DNA of 64,000 nt from Tragulus kanchil (GCA_022376925.1 JAIOJX010000028.1:67111001-67175000); one strand, 5' to 3'; shown: positions 1-12,741, numbered from the stretch's first letter. Numbers and translations are program-made. Notes: generated by a model not told the origin, from the sequence alone.

Positions 1-419
1 TTTGAGGAAGTTCTCAGTTGTCTAGAGAGAACTAGTTTAAAGAAATGCTCATATAAATTTACAAAACTAGAAGGAAACGTAGTAACCTCCATTACTAGAG
101 AGATGATGAAAGTCAAGAACATACAAGACATTTGCTCTAAGTCAGTAAGCTAAGAAATAGCAAAAGTCCAACTTAGATCACAGGCACCGCAATGCTCATA
201 CCTGCAGCCGTCTATTGCTATTTGCTACTGCTTCTCAGAAAAAAGGAAGAAGCTCCATTGTCTCCAATGATGAGAGGAATATTAAAAATGGAAACTGTTA
301 CATCTCTGACTTACAGGATAATGCAACTAATAATTTAAAAAATAATTCTTTCTAAAGAAATTCTGCCTGAATTTGAAAGTTTGTTTTAGTTTACTTAGGT
401 TCAGCTCAATAATACTTCC
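1..419. other. Unassigned intronic sequence
   Basis: AT-rich DNA with no recognisable coding potential or repeat family. Confidence 0.5.
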
Positions 420-600
420 AACTGGGATGGTATGTAATGATTTTCATAGTATATATTAATAATTTCATTTGATTCTCACATAAATAATGAAATACATTAC
501 AAGATAGAATTATATCCCCATTTTCCTATTGAAGAAATTGGAGCTGAAAGAGGTTCCATGTTTTTTTCACGATCACAGAGCTACAAAGTGGTGTTAAGGG
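420..600 (+). mobile_element. MIR SINE remnant
   Basis: The diverged core ...CCCCATTTTCC...GAAGAAATTGGAG...CAGAGCTACAAAGTGG follows the MIR consensus in plus orientation. This is an ancient mammalian tRNA-derived SINE. Confidence 0.65.
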
Positions 601-603
601 GAC

Positions 604-1345
604 AGAATTTTTTAAATTTATTTATTTTTAATTGGAGGATAACTGCTATACCATATTGTGTTGGTTTCTCCCATATATCAACACTCATTAGCCATGCTGC
701 ATCATCACGTACTCTCCCTCTTGACCTCCCTCCCCACCATCCCATCCCTCTAGGTTGGCACAGAGCCCCAGTCTGAGTTCCCTGGGTCATACAGCAAATT
801 CCCACTGGCTGTCTATTTCCCATACAGTAGTGTATGTGCTTCCATGCTACTCTTTCCGTTGGTCATGCTCTCTCCTACCCCACCCTGTGCCCAGAACTCT
901 GTTCTCTGCATCTCCATTGCTGCCCTGCAAATAGGTTTACTGTACTATCTTTCTAGAGTCCATATGTATGCATTAACATACAATATTTTTCTCTTTCTGA
1001 CTTACTTGACTGTGCATAACAGGCTTCCCTGGTGGCTTAGATGGCAAAGAATTCACCTGTAATGAGGGAGACCTGGGTTCAGTCCCTGGGTTGGGAAGAT
1101 ATCCTGGGGAAGGGACCAACTACCCACTCCAGTACTCTTGCCTGGAGAATTCCATGGCTCCTCCATGGGGTCTCAAAAAAGTTGGACATGACTGAGTGAC
1201 TGGACTTTCATGTTCATTCTGCATAATAAGCTCTAGGTTCATCCACCTCTTTAGAACTGACTCAAAGACATTCTTTTTTTATGGACAAGTAACATTCCAC
1301 TGTATATATGCATCAAGTTTCTTTATTCATTCATCTGTTGATAGA
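604..1345 (-). mobile_element. L1 3' end, minus orientation, split by a Bov-tA
   Basis: The pattern AATTGGAGGATAACTGC...GTTGGTTTCTCCCATA...CAGCAAATTCCCACTGG is the reverse complement of an artiodactyl L1 3' region. It resumes after the SINE with CTCTAGGTTCATCCACC and stops near 1345. Confidence 0.8.
1022..1206 (+). mobile_element. Bov-tA SINE inserted in L1
   Basis: The tRNA-derived head GGCTTCCCTGGTGGCTTAGA, the box-B-like GGTTCAGTCCC and the 3' part GTTGGACATGACTGAGTGAC are all present. TGCATAA flanks it on both sides, consistent with a short target duplication. Confidence 0.85.
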
Positions 1346-1374
1346 CATGGAGACAAGAATTTAAAAATACCTAT

Positions 1375-1640
1375 GGGCTTCCATGGTGGTCCAGTGAGTA
1401 AAGAGTCTGCCTTGCTATACAAGGGGCACCAGTTCGATCCCTGGCCTGGGAGGATCCAACGTGCACTGCAACGGCTGGATTGGTGTGTCCAATTGTGAGC
1501 CAGCGCTCTGGAGCGCATGCCCCCAGAGCCAGTGCTCTGCAGCGAGAGGCCACTGTGGTGGGAGGCCCACAGGCCGAAGAATGAAGATGGATGAAAATAA
1601 ATAGACAAAACACAAATAAAGAGGCCAAAACTAAAAAACA
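1375..1640 (+). mobile_element. CHR-2 type SINE, plus
   Basis: Head GGGCTTCCATGGTGGTCCAG, GTTCGATCCCTGGCCTGG, the body GAGCCAGTGCTCTGCAGC and the tail GAAGATGGATGAAAATAAAT followed by an A-rich end. The element is diverged. Confidence 0.85.
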
Positions 1641-1928
1641 AACAAACAAACAAACCCTACCCTCCTAGTCCAGTCCTCTTTTTTCTATGTATTCTACCAA
1701 GCAATGTAACAATGCACTTTAAAAAAAAAACAATTGTGTGGTTGTGTAGTGGACATGTTTGGTATCTTAAGATGTTTATTGCCCTTTATAAAATAAACCT
1801 ACCCATCTAACAGAGTGTGTTTTCAAAGGAATCTACTATTCTTTGTCAAAAAGGTATGAATGTGACATCAGAGATCCAAACGAATAACTTTGGAACTATA
1901 GTATGAGACAAATACGTGTTCTGAAGTG

Positions 1929-2245
1929 GTTTTTTTTGGGGGGGTGGGGGGGCGAGAGTCGGGTTGGGGAGGGAAGGGAGCAGGCAGGCCACTTCTATTG
2001 GTCTTTCATTTGTCTATTTTCATCCGTCTTTGTTCTTTGGCTCCTGTGGGCCTCCCATCGCAGTGGCCTCTGTTGTCGCAGAGCGCCGGCTCTGGGCGCA
2101 TGTGCTCCAGAGCTCCGGCTTGGTAATTGGACACATGGGTCCAGCCGCTCCGCGGCACGTGGGATCTTCCCAGGCCAGGGATCGAACTGGCACCCCTTGC
2201 AATGCAAGGCGGTGTCCTTACCCACTGGACCACCAGGGGAAGCCC
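1929..2245 (-). mobile_element. CHR-2 type SINE, minus, with C-rich 3' extension
   Basis: A full-length element whose head is at 2245. On this strand the tail reads TTGGTCTTTCATTTG, then GGCCACTTC reversed, and continues beyond the common end into a G-rich tract on the plus strand (about 1929-1980), the C-rich extension also seen at 18112, 25855 and 26225. Confidence 0.85.
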
Positions 2246-2379
2246 TGAAGTGTTTTTATCACTGGCTCAAAGCCTATCTGCACAAAAATATCTACCCTGC
2301 AGGCATGCAGGAATGTCTAAAGTTCCATTATTTACACAACAACTATGGCACCATGAGCACATAATTGCTCTTTCTTCAT

Positions 2380-2530
2380 TATCTCCTATTAATCCTGTCT
2401 GACTGTTAAATACATGAACAAACTAAAGCTCAGAGAAGTTGAATTTAATCTTATCAAGTTCACACAACTGAGAATAGCATTAATCAAGCCTGGGCTCCAA
2501 AACCCATTCTCTTTTTGCATCACCACACTG
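2380..2530 (+). mobile_element. MIR SINE remnant
   Basis: Diverged MIR core: AACTAAAGCTCAGAGAAGTT, CACACAACTGAGAATAGCAT, AAGCCTGGGCTCCAAAACCC. Confidence 0.65.
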
Positions 2531-2572
2531 TCACTGATAATTTGCTTCACTTCTTTAGATTAAGAAGTTTTC

Positions 2573-4846
2573 CAAGAGAGTCTTTGTGAAAACCCAATTA
2601 TGTGCTTGAGGCATGTTACATTCAGATTCAAGTTTTTATGTTATGTTTAGTCATGAGTCATTCGAGATTAGAAATATGACTGAATCTGCTTGATTTTTTT
2701 TTTTAACTTCTCTGACTCATTCCTTCTTCAAAACAGTGACCACAGAAGTTGAACAACTTTCTCAATAACGCAACCACTGTCTAAACATTAACTAGAATTC
2801 TTTTTTGAAATTGTCTTCACAGACTTCACATGTTCCCTTCAATATTTTCTGTGACGGCAAAATATTTAACAACAAAATTTAATGTATTATTGTTAGTACT
2901 GCATTTAAACACCTGTAATATAGTGGAGCTAGCATTGCCTCTGTGGTGGTGGTGGTTTAGTTGCCTAGTTGTGTCTGACTCCTTGCAACTCCTCATGTCT
3001 GACTGACTCCTTGGACTATAGCCCACCAAGCTCCTCTGTCCATAGGATTTCCCAGGTAAGAATACTGGAGTGGGTTGTCATTTCCTCCTGTAGGGGAGAT
3101 TCCTCACCCAGAGATCAAATCCACAGACCTGCATCTCCTGCAACGCAGACAGATTTTTTTTTTTTTTTTTTTTTAACTGCTGAGCCACAAAGGAAGACTA
3201 GTATTGCCTCTATCCACAGGAAAATTTCCTCACTGTTCAATTCTGTTCGACCTTGGTCAAGAGTTAAAGAAAAATGTTAAAAGCCCCTTTCCCACTTAGC
3301 TGTCCAAGCTTGTTACCTTCTGTTCAGAGGGGTCAGAGCTGCAGGTTGTCCAAAATGTATCGATCAGTCAGTCAGAGGTGAGCTGAAGGATAGAGGAGGT
3401 CTACACTTTAGGATAGACAGTTCGTCCTCGGAATCTTTTCCATTCTCACCTCCCTTCCTTCTAATGCTCATCTCTTTTAAATTCTGCTTTCAGTCTCTCT
3501 TTCAGCCGTTATTGGCATCCCAGGAATGAAAAACTGTCTGAGAAGGGAATTTTACGCTAGCATTTGCTTTGGCATTGTGTTTGAATCTTTGTTTCTTCTT
3601 CAGTGTGAGACAAGGTCAGGAAAATGGCATTCAAAGTACAAAGAGAACAATTAAATAATACTTTCAGATGTTATTGTGTCTCCTGTATCTCGACTCTTTT
3701 TCAAAACGAGTGCTACTTCAAAAGGTTTCAAGAGAGTCTTTGTGAAAACCCAATTATGTGCTTGAGGCATGTTACATTCAGATTCAAGTTTTTATGTTAT
3801 GTTTAGTCATGAGTCATTCGAGATTAGAAATATGACTGAATCTGCTTGATTTTTTTTTTTAACTTCTCTGACTCATTCCTTCTTCAAAACAGTGACCACA
3901 GAAGTTGAACAACTTTCTCAATAACGCAACCACTGTCTAAACATTAACTAGAATTCTTTTTTGAAATTGTCTTCACAGACTTCACATGTTCCCTTCAATA
4001 TTTTCTGTGACGGCAAAATATTTAACAACAAAATTTAATGTATTATTGTTAGTACTGCATTTAAACACCTGTAATATAGTGGAGCTAGCATTGCCTCTGT
4101 GGTGGTGGTGGTTTAGTTGCCTAGTTGTGTCTGACTCCTTGCAACTCCTCATGTCTGACTGACTCCTTGGACTATAGCCCACCAAGCTCCTCTGTCCATA
4201 GGATTTCCCAGGTAAGAATACTGGAGTGGGTTGTCATTTCCTCCTGTAGGGGAGATTCCTCACCCAGAGATCAAATCCACAGACCTGCATCTCCTGCAAC
4301 GCAGACAGATTTTTTTTTTTTTTTTTTTTAACTGCTGAGCCACAAAGGAAGACTAGTATTGCCTCTATCCACAGGAAAATTTCCTCACTGTTCAATTCTG
4401 TTCGACCTTGGTCAAGAGTTAAAGAAAAATGTTAAAAGCCCCTTTCCCACTTAGCTGTCCAAGCTTGTTACCTTCTGTTCAGAGGGTCAGAGCTGCAGGT
4501 TGTCCAAAATGTATCGATCAGTCAGTCAGAGGTGAGCTGAAGGATAGAGGAGGTCTACACTTTAGGATAGACAGTTCGTCCTCGGAATCTTTTCCATTCT
4601 CACCTCCCTTCCTTCTAATGCTCATCTCTTTTAAATTCTGCTTTCAGTCTCTCTTTCAGCCGTTATTGGCATCCCAGGAATGAAAAACTGTCTGAGAAGG
4701 GAATTTTACGCTAGCATTTGCTTTGGCATTGTGTTTGAATCTTTGTTTCTTCTTCAGTGTGAGACAAGGTCAGGGAAAATGGCATTCAAAGTACAAAGAG
4801 AACAATTAAATAATACTTTCAGATGTTATTGTGTCTCCTGTATCTC
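2573..4846. repeat. Direct duplication A, unit ~1.12 kb
   Basis: Copy 1 is 2573-3691, copy 2 is 3729-4846, offset 1156, separated by a 37-bp spacer (3692-3728) not present at the copy ends. The copies differ by single-base indels in short G-runs near 3332/4486 and 3620/4774. Each contains the same Bov-tA with the same long poly-T, which shows that the SINE was copied with its flanks and did not insert twice. Confidence 0.95.
2945..3200 (-). mobile_element. Bov-tA SINE, minus (copied at 4101-4356)
   Basis: Reversed Bov-tA with TGTCTGACTCCTTGCAACTC, AGAATACTGGAGTGGGTTG and the head region ending GAGCCACAAAGGAAG. A long T-run (3153-3174) sits inside the head. The second copy in duplication A has the same run. 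Confidence 0.85.
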
Positions 4847-5010
4847 AGCTCCTGAAATGGCATGTTTTGCTTACACAAAGACTGATAAAAATAGATCTGC
4901 ATGATATAGGAAAACCATTTGTTGATAACAATGGGATATTTTAGTTTACAAATTTTATTTTAAATAATCACATATTTGGGGGAGGAAGGATACATGTACG
5001 TGTATGCCTG

Positions 5011-7203
5011 AGTCCTTTCATTGTTCACCTGAAACTACAAGTGTGTTCATCTGCTGTGCATGCTGCGTGCTGAGTCACTTCAGTTGTGCCTGACTCTTTG
5101 CAACCCTATGGACTATAGCCCGCCAAGCTGCTCTATCCATGGGATTCTCCAGGCAAGAATACTGGAGTGGGTTACCATTACCTCCTCCAGGGAATTTTCT
5201 TGACCCAGGAATTGATCCTACATCTCTTAGGTCTCCTGCATTGGCAGGTAGGTTCTTTACCACTAGTACCACCTGAGAAGCCTGTTAATCGACTATAACC
5301 CAATGCAAAATAAAAAGGTTAACGTTTGAGAAAAGATAATAAATCACATATTAATCAGTGCAAAATTTGTCAATCTTCTCATGAAGATTTACACTATAGA
5401 AGATTTACAATTGCAGAGGGGTAGTAAAAAAATGAAGGTTGCAAAGACGAAAAAGCACTACCAAAGGTAGATTTCTACTTAGGCATTCATCAGCCTACAT
5501 AATTATTACCAATTTCCAGAAAAGCTTGTGCTAGCCTTAAGAAACAAATGTTATATCTGTATGCAAATGATACTTCAATTTTTAAAATAACATTTATTTA
5601 TTTAAAGAGAGCTAATCCTCTAGCTAATACATTTCTTTATATTTCACATTTTGTTTTTTATTGAGGACTATACTACTGAGCAACTGATTCGTCTCATATT
5701 ACTATATTAAGGGTTAGAAAAACACTAAAAATTATTCTGTAAAGGTGAACCATGCCTCTGTCCTTCAAAAGGATTAAGCAATGAATAGGCTGATGAGAAG
5801 GAATTTAGGAGAATCAAATACTATAAGAGATAGGTCTGGATAGAGTTTAAATCTGGGAAAGAAGAGGAAATAGCCTGTGAATTATATATTAAACATACAA
5901 AGGTGAATTTTTAACATTTGGGTTCAAGAGACGAGGGTTGGCATTTATTTAGAATTAGAAAAGCTGTGGCATTTTAAAAAATGTGACCATTGACCCCCAT
6001 TCTGGAACAGATCAATGAATGAGCAGAAACAGTGCTTGAACTGTTTAGTCACAACAGAAGTGAAATGGACCTCTCCTTACTTGAAAAATTAACTGTAACT
6101 AAGTTACAGTCCTTTCATTGTTCATGAACTACAAGTGTGTTCATCTGCTAGTCGTGCTGAGTCACTTCAGTTGTGCCTGACTCTTTGCAACCCTATGGAC
6201 TATAGCCCGCCAAGCTGCTCTATCCATGGGATTCTCCAGGCAAGAATACTGGAGTGGGTTACCATTACCTCCTCCAGGGAATTTTCTTGACCCAGGAATT
6301 GATCCTACATCTCTTAGGTCTCCTGCATTGGCAGGTAGGTTCTTTACCACTAGTACCACCTGAGAAGCCTGTTAATCGACTATAACCCAATGCAAAATAA
6401 AAAGGTTAACGTTTGAGAAAAGATAATAAATCACATATTAATCAGTGCAAAATTTGTCAATCTTCTCATGAAGATTTACACTATAGAAGATTTACAATTG
6501 CAGAGGGGTAGTAAAAAAATGAAGGTTGCAAAGACGAAAAAGCACTACCAAAGGTAGATTTCTACTTAGGCATTCATCAGCCTACATAATTATTACCAAT
6601 TTCCAGAAAAGCTTGTGCTAGCCTTAAGAAACAAATGTTATATCTGTATGCAAATGATACTTCAATTTTTAAAATAACATTTATTTATTTAAAGAGAGCT
6701 AATCCTCTAGCTAATACATTTCTTTATATTTCACATTTTGTTTTTTATTGAGGACTATACTACTGAGCAACTGATTCGTCTCATATTACTATATTAAGGG
6801 TTAGAAAAACACTAAAAATTATTCTGTAAAGGTGAACCATGCCTCTGTCCTTCAAAAGGATTAAGCAATGAATAGGCTGATGAGAAGGAATTTAGGAGAA
6901 TCAAATACTATAAGAGATAGGTCTGGATAGAGTTTAAATCTGGGAAAGAAGAGGAAATAGCCTGTGAATTATATATTAAACATACAAAGGTGAATTTTTA
7001 ACATTTGGGTTCAAGAGACGAGGGTTGGCATTTATTTAGAATTAGAAAAGCTGTGGCATTTTAAAAAATGTGACCATTGACCCCCATTCTGGAACAGATC
7101 AATGAATGAGCAGGGAAACAGTGCTTGAACTGTTTAGTCACAACAGAAGTGAAATGGACCTCTCCTTACTTGAAAAATTAACTGTAACTAAGTTACAGTC
7201 CTT
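5011..7203. repeat. Direct duplication B, unit ~1.10 kb
   Basis: Copy 1 is 5011-6114 and copy 2 is 6108-7203, sharing a 7-bp AGTCCTT at the joint. The first 50 bases of copy 2 lack 10 bases in two small gaps (near 6125 and 6150); afterwards the copies run in step at offset 1087 apart from a 2-base difference near 6030/7117. The unit contains a Bov-tA SINE. Confidence 0.95.
5060..5283 (-). mobile_element. Bov-tA SINE, minus (copied at 6150-6370)
   Basis: Reversed Bov-tA: CTGACTCTTTGCAACCC, AAGAATACTGGAGTGGG and TTTACCACTAGTACCACC at the head. The second copy belongs to duplication B. Confidence 0.9.
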
Positions 7204-9009
7204 AGTCTAGGAAAAAAAAGAGTAAATCATACACTCTGTCAATTCTGCCCAAGATTAAACCTTCGCTTTAGCCCTAGACAGAGAAAGGGGTATATTGTAG
7301 TTCTTCTTTCCAAAACAACAAATACTTCAACTCAAAAGACAGAACAGGCAGCTTATTGCCTAGAAAAAACTACATTATCCATTTCTGCTATTTCATGTAT
7401 TTGCTCTTGGTAAGTGATAAATTAAGGTACTTCTTTTGAAGGAACTCAGAATTCAGATTTTGACAGGGTCTAAAGAGGAAATTTCTATAGCCCTCTCTTT
7501 TCTTCTCTAGATCACTACACTACAAATTGGCTGTACTTTCTGAGGCTGTAACAAGAGGTCTCTTTTTAGAATACACAGCAAGATATTCATGTAGTCAGCT
7601 TGGTTTTTTTTTTTTTTAACCTCCTACACATTAGGACACCAAAACACTATCTGATTTGATGCCATGTAACAAGAAGTTACAGCCCAGTAAATGTTTTGTT
7701 TCTGTTCTATTTGACCTATTTTGTTAGGATGGCATCAATTAATAGTATTAGTTCACTGGCCTGTGTCTGTTATTTATGTTTGGAAAAGCAAAAGGCAACA
7801 ATAAGAAAGCTGGCCTAATTCTGCAATACCCTACTTCCTGCAACATCTCCCAGATCTCCCCAATGAGCAAGTATGAAGCGTGCTTAGAGGCTTAGGAAGA
7901 CCCTAGATCTCAATGACTACCCTTCTGAAAAAATGCTATAGTAAATTTTGAATAGGCTGATGAGAAGGAATTTAGGAGAATCAAATACTATAAGAGATAG
8001 GTCTGGATAGAGTTTAAATCTGGGAAAGAAGAGGAAATAGCCTGTGAATTATATATTAAACATACAAAGGTGAATTTTTAACATTTGGGTTCAAGAGACG
8101 AGGGTTGGCATTTATTTAGAATTAGAAAAGCTGTGGCATTTTAAAAAATGTGACCATTGACCCCCATTCTGGAACAGATCAATGAATGAGCAGGGAAACA
8201 GTGCTTGAACTGTTTAGTCACAACAGAAGTGAAATGGACCTCTCCTTACTTGAAAAATTAACTGTAACTAAGTTACAGTCCTTAGTCTAGGAAAAAAAAG
8301 AGTAAATCATACACTCTGTCAATTCTGCCCAAGATTAAACCTTCGCTTTAGCCCTAGACAGAGAAAGGGGTATATTGTAGTTCTTCTTTCCAAAACAACA
8401 AATACTTCAACTCAAAAGACAGAACAGGCAGCTTATTGCCTAGAAAAAACTACATTATCCATTTCTGCTATTTCATGTATTTGCTCTTGGTAAGTGATAA
8501 ATTAAGGTACTTCTGTTGAAGGAACTCAGAATTCAGATTTTGACAGGGTCTAAAGAGGAAATTTCTATAGCCCTCTCTTTTCTTCTCTAGATCACTACAC
8601 TACAAATTGGCTGTACTTTCTGAGGCTGTAACAAGAGGTCTCTTTTTAGAATACACAGCAAGATATTCATGTAGTCAGCTTGGTTTTTTTTTTTTTTTAA
8701 CCTCCTACACATTAGGACACCAAAACACTATCTGATTTGATGCCATGTAACAAGAAGTTACAGCCCAGTAAATGTTTTGTTTCTGTTCTATTTGACCTAT
8801 TTTGTTAGGATGGCATCAATTAATAGTATTAGTTCACTGGCCTGTGTCTGTTATTTATGTTTGGAAAAGCAAAAGGCAACAATAAGAAAGCTGGCCTAAT
8901 TCTGCAATACCCTACTTCCTGCAACATCTCCCAGATCTCCCCAATGAGCAAGTATGAAGCGTGCTTAGAGGCTTAGGAAGACCCTAGATCTCAATGACTA
9001 CCCTTCTGA
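6869..9009. repeat. Direct duplication C, unit ~1.06 kb
   Basis: Copy 1 is 6869-7928 and copy 2 is 7949-9009, with a 20-bp spacer 7929-7948. Copy 1 overlaps the second copy of B, so 6869-7203 also occurs at 5781-6114 and again from 7949. The differences I saw are one base in a poly-T run and one substitution (near 7435/8515). Apart from the duplication I recognise no gene or repeat family in the unit. Confidence 0.95.
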
Positions 9010-9798
9010 CTCTTATAATATTATTATTTTTTAAGTGCTTATGTAGAAATAAAATTGTTTGGAATATTAGTAAAGCATTGATTAGGTGTTTATAGCTCAA
9101 TATATTTTCTGCCAGCCTTTCAGATCTCCCTATGGTTTTTCTAAAAGGCTGTAAGACACGATCTAATTAACAATGGAATAAAACGATAACCTGGGAAAGG
9201 ATAGAAAATTATTGGGATAAGGAGTCAAGGAAAAGAAGGGAAATAAAACAAATAATAAGAAAAGATGCATTTAATGTATACTGTGTGGGAGAAAGTGCAA
9301 CTAGAAAGAGATTATTTCAAAGAGTAATGCCCTCTTTAACCACAGAAGAACCTTAAACCAGTTACCTAGTTAATCTATTTAGGACTCTCTTCAAAAGTTA
9401 TGAACTAACAGCTGTAAATCACTAGATATCTGAATAAAATTAACAGCATGAGAGAGAAGGGCAAGAGGAATATTTAGACCCAAAGGAAATAGAGGTAGTA
9501 GAAGACACAGTGGATAACTTTCAAAAATCTATAAACAATATCCTAAATAAAAATTGAGAGAATCTGGCATCCATAAAGCAAAAGTATGCTATGAAGAAGA
9601 AACAGAGAACTAAAATACGATATTGAAATTAAAAAGTTAATGGAAAAACTAAAAAATAGAATGGACTACTTTCCACACCCTTGCTGCACTGATAAAGATT
9701 TTAAAAGAAGTTAAAATCCAATGTTGGCAAAAATAAAAGGAATTAGGTACTCTTAAAAACATACTTTTGAAATCAGATTTTCAAAGGAATGTTACTAA
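9010..9798. other. Unassigned intronic sequence
   Basis: AT-rich DNA. 9440-9680 is purine-rich with GAAACAGAGAAC-like stretches that might be an old L1 ORF1 remnant, but I cannot align it with confidence. No coding potential is seen. Confidence 0.4.
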
Positions 9799-11374
9799 GA
9801 AATTGAAGTTTTGCATTGTTGAATTTTGCCACCTGATATTGGGATACATTCTTAAATAAATATGGTTATATTATACATCATTTAAATGTGCTTTATGTTT
9901 TTTGCTAATGAATTACTACTTGCTGTTTATGTTATAGGTATTATAGACTATGGAAAAGATGTTTAACAAAAGGAAAATATGAGCAATTTTCTTTTTTTAT
10001 ATATACAGAATCTTTTATTTCTTTTTTTAAATTTAATTTTTTGATTTATTTTTGGCTGTGCCAGATCTTTGTTGCTGCTCAGGTTTTTCTGTAGTCGCAG
10101 GAGCAGAGGCTATTCTCTATTTGCAGTGCATGGGCTTCTCATTGTGGTGGCTTCTCCTGTTGGGGAACAAGGGCTCTAGAATACAGGTTGGGACACACAG
10201 GCTGACTTGCTCTGTGTCATGTGAGATCTTCCTGGAGTAGGGATTGAACTTGTGTCTCCTGCATTGGCAGGCAGACTTTTTACCACTGAGCCACCAGGCA
10301 AGCCCCTTGAGCAATTTTCTTATTCGAGTTCAAAATGGTCATAAAGTAGTGGAAACCACTTATGACATCAACAGTGCATTTGGCCCAGGAACTGATAAAA
10401 AGCATACAGCACAGTGGTGGTTCGAGAAGGTTTGCAAAGGAGACTAGAGCCTTGAAAATGAGGATGTAGTGGCTGGCCATCAGAAGTTAGCGACAACCAA
10501 TGGAGGGCAATCATTGAAGCTGATGCTCTTACAACTACAGGAGAAGTTACTGAAGAATTCACCGTCAAGCATTCTATGGCATATGAGGCAAACTGGAAAG
10601 GTGAAAAACTTTGATAAGTGGGTGCCTCATAAACTGACCGTAAATCAAAATAATCATCATTTTGAAGTGTCATCTTCTCTTATTTTGTGCAACAACAATG
10701 AACCACTTCTTGATTGGATGGTGACATGCAACAAAAAGTGAATTTTATACAACTGGTGATAACCAGCTCAGTGGCTGACCCAGAAGAAGCTCTAAAGTAC
10801 TTTCCAAAGCCAAACTTGCACCAAAAAAAGGGTCATGATCACTGTTGGGTGATCTGCTGTCAGTCTAACCCACTGCAGCTTTCTGAATCCCAGGGAAACC
10901 ATTACTTTTAAGAAACATGCTCAGCAAATCCATGAGATGAACCGAAAACTACAATGCCTGCAGCCATCACTGGTCAACAGAAAAGCCTCAATTCTTCTCT
11001 ACAACAATGCCTGACCTCACATTTCACAACCAACTTTTGAAAGTTGAAAGAATTGGACTATGAAGTTTTGCCTCATCCACCATATTCACCTGACCTCTTT
11101 CAGACAGACTATCACTTCTTTGAGGATCTCAACAATTTTTTTGCAGGGAAAATGCTTCCACAACCAGCAAGACACAGAAAAAGTTTTCCAAGAGTTCGTG
11201 AAATCCTGAAACACAGATTTTTATGCTACAACAATGAACAAAGTTATTTCTCATTGGCAAAAATGTGTTGATTGCAATGGTTCCAATTTTGAGTAATAAA
11301 GATGTGCTTGAGACTAGTTATAATGATTTAAAATTCAGGGGTCCAAAACCACAATTACTTTTGCACCAACCTAA
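9799..11374 (+). mobile_element. Decayed Hsmar1-type mariner, split by a CHR-1 SINE
   Basis: The 3' end (11346-11374) is the reverse complement of the mariner inverted repeat TTAGGTTGGTGCAAAAGTAA. The transposase reading frame starts near 9951. Its fragments are recognisable in changing frames: NSAFGPGT..., QTGKVKNFDKWVPHKLT, FEVSSSLIL, HPPYSPDLFQTDYHFFEDL and finally the ...CVDCNGS-like end. These match the transposase family captured in primate SETMAR. Many stops and frameshifts make it inactive. The 5' UTR is visible from about 9799 but the 5' inverted repeat is missing. A CHR-1 SINE (9994-10307) interrupts the N-terminal coding part. Confidence 0.9.
9994..10307 (-). mobile_element. CHR-1 type SINE inserted in the mariner
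   Basis: Minus-strand element with TTTTGGCTGTGCCAGATC, GGGATTGAACTTGTGTC and the head GAGCCACCAGGCAAGCCCC. The 14-bp target duplication TGAGCAATTTTCTT is seen on both sides (9980-9993 and 10308-10321), proving insertion into the mariner. Confidence 0.92.
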
Positions 11375-11423
11375 AATATAACAAGTGTTTAAAACCTTCA
11401 AAATAGGAGCACTCTTAAACTAT

Positions 11424-11620
11424 TACATAGGGTGGGTAAACAACAGGGTCCTACTGTATAGCACAAGGAACTATATTCAGTATCAATAACCCAAAATGGA
11501 AAAGAATATGAAAAAAAAATGTGTATAAATGTATATATAGCTGAATCACTTTGCTGGAGACCAGAAACTAACACAACATTGTAAATCAACTATACTCCAA
11601 TACAACTCAAAAAAAAATAG
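11424..11620 (+). mobile_element. L1 3' UTR fragment, plus
   Basis: GGTCCTACTGTATAGCACAA, GCTGAATCACTTTGCTGGAG and TTGTAAATCAACTATACTCC are typical of the artiodactyl L1 3' end. It finishes in an A-run. Confidence 0.85.
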
Positions 11621-12407
11621 AGAGTAGTTAGATGACAAAATGAGTTTTCCTTGGGTGCTTATTCTGTTTTTCCCCTGGGTAGGTATTTTTAGAACTTTCA
11701 TTACATTTAAGTAAGATTTTCAGTAAAAAAAAAAAAAAAAAAAAACACTTTTCCATAAAAAAAAAAAAAACTTTAGACATTTGTCTAACAATTCCAATTA
11801 TAGGACAGTAAACTAAACTGAGGAAATGAACATGGTCATATGCAAAGAAATAGATATTATATGTTCACCACAATATTATTGATATAAACAAAGCACTGGA
11901 AATAATATAAGTGTCCAAAAATATGATTTTGTTTAAATATAGTATGATGAGCATATATAAATGAAAAGTATAAATCTACTTTTAAGTGACACCATAGATT
12001 TTAATTTATTGATATAAAGACGATTACCATTCTTAGCTGAAATACCTAGTTACAAATACTCTTGAGGGCTAATTCCCTTCCTTCACTTATGTATTTTAAT
12101 TTCTAAGAATGTATATATAGGCAAAGGGGCTTAGAAGAATATATAGCAACATGTCACTTTGGTCTTTTGCTAGTTTAGTTACAAATGCATTTTTTAGCAT
12201 ATTATATTAACCATGGATTACTAGAATGGCTTAAAAACGCAAAGAGACAGTAGGATATAGCTAGTAGTTTAAGTTGAGGAAAGATGTCCAATAGGACAGA
12301 AGGTCAAAATGGAGCCCCAGGAAACTCTAATATTTAATGAAAAGCAGAGATCATCAAAACGACAGAAACAAAATTAGTAACACACATGTAGAAAGAGAAA
12401 GAAAAGC
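11621..12407. other. Unassigned intronic sequence
   Basis: AT-rich with two poly-A runs at 11727-11745 and 11758-11770. No gene or family recognised. Confidence 0.5.
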
Positions 12408-12415
12408 TGAAGATA

Positions 12416-12683
12416 GGGGCTTCCCTGGTGGTCTAGTGGGTAAGGACACTGCCTTGCAGTACAAGGGGCACCGGTTCAATCCCTGGCCTGGGAAGATCCC
12501 ATGTGCTGGAGTGGCTGGACCGGTGTGTCCAACTACCGAGCCAGAGCTCTGGAGTGCATGCGCCCAGAGCTGGTGCTCTGTGACAAGAGAGGCCACTGTG
12601 ACAGGAGGCCCACACAGGCCAAAGAACAAAGATGGATGAAAATAAATAAACAAAAGACCAATAGAAGTGGCCAAAAAAAAAAT
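12416..12683 (+). mobile_element. CHR-2 type SINE, plus, with target duplication
   Basis: Complete head, body and tail ending GTGGCC plus A-run. TGAAGATA flanks it (12408-12415 and 12684-12691), so both ends are precisely defined. This copy lacks the C-rich extension. Confidence 0.92.
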
Positions 12684-12741
12684 TGAAGATAATGCTTAGA
12701 GACATAAAAGGTCAATTTCAAAAGGACAAGTTTCAACAGTG

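Noticed and set aside
2573..4846. Two independent Bov-tA insertions with matching T-runs
   Set aside because: The flanking unique DNA is duplicated as well, so the whole segment was copied; the SINE did not insert twice.
10244..11271. Series of transposase-like frames as a domesticated SETMAR-like gene
   Set aside because: The frames are broken by many stops and shifts and by a SINE; there is no SET domain exon nearby and the 5' inverted repeat is lost. It is a dead transposon.
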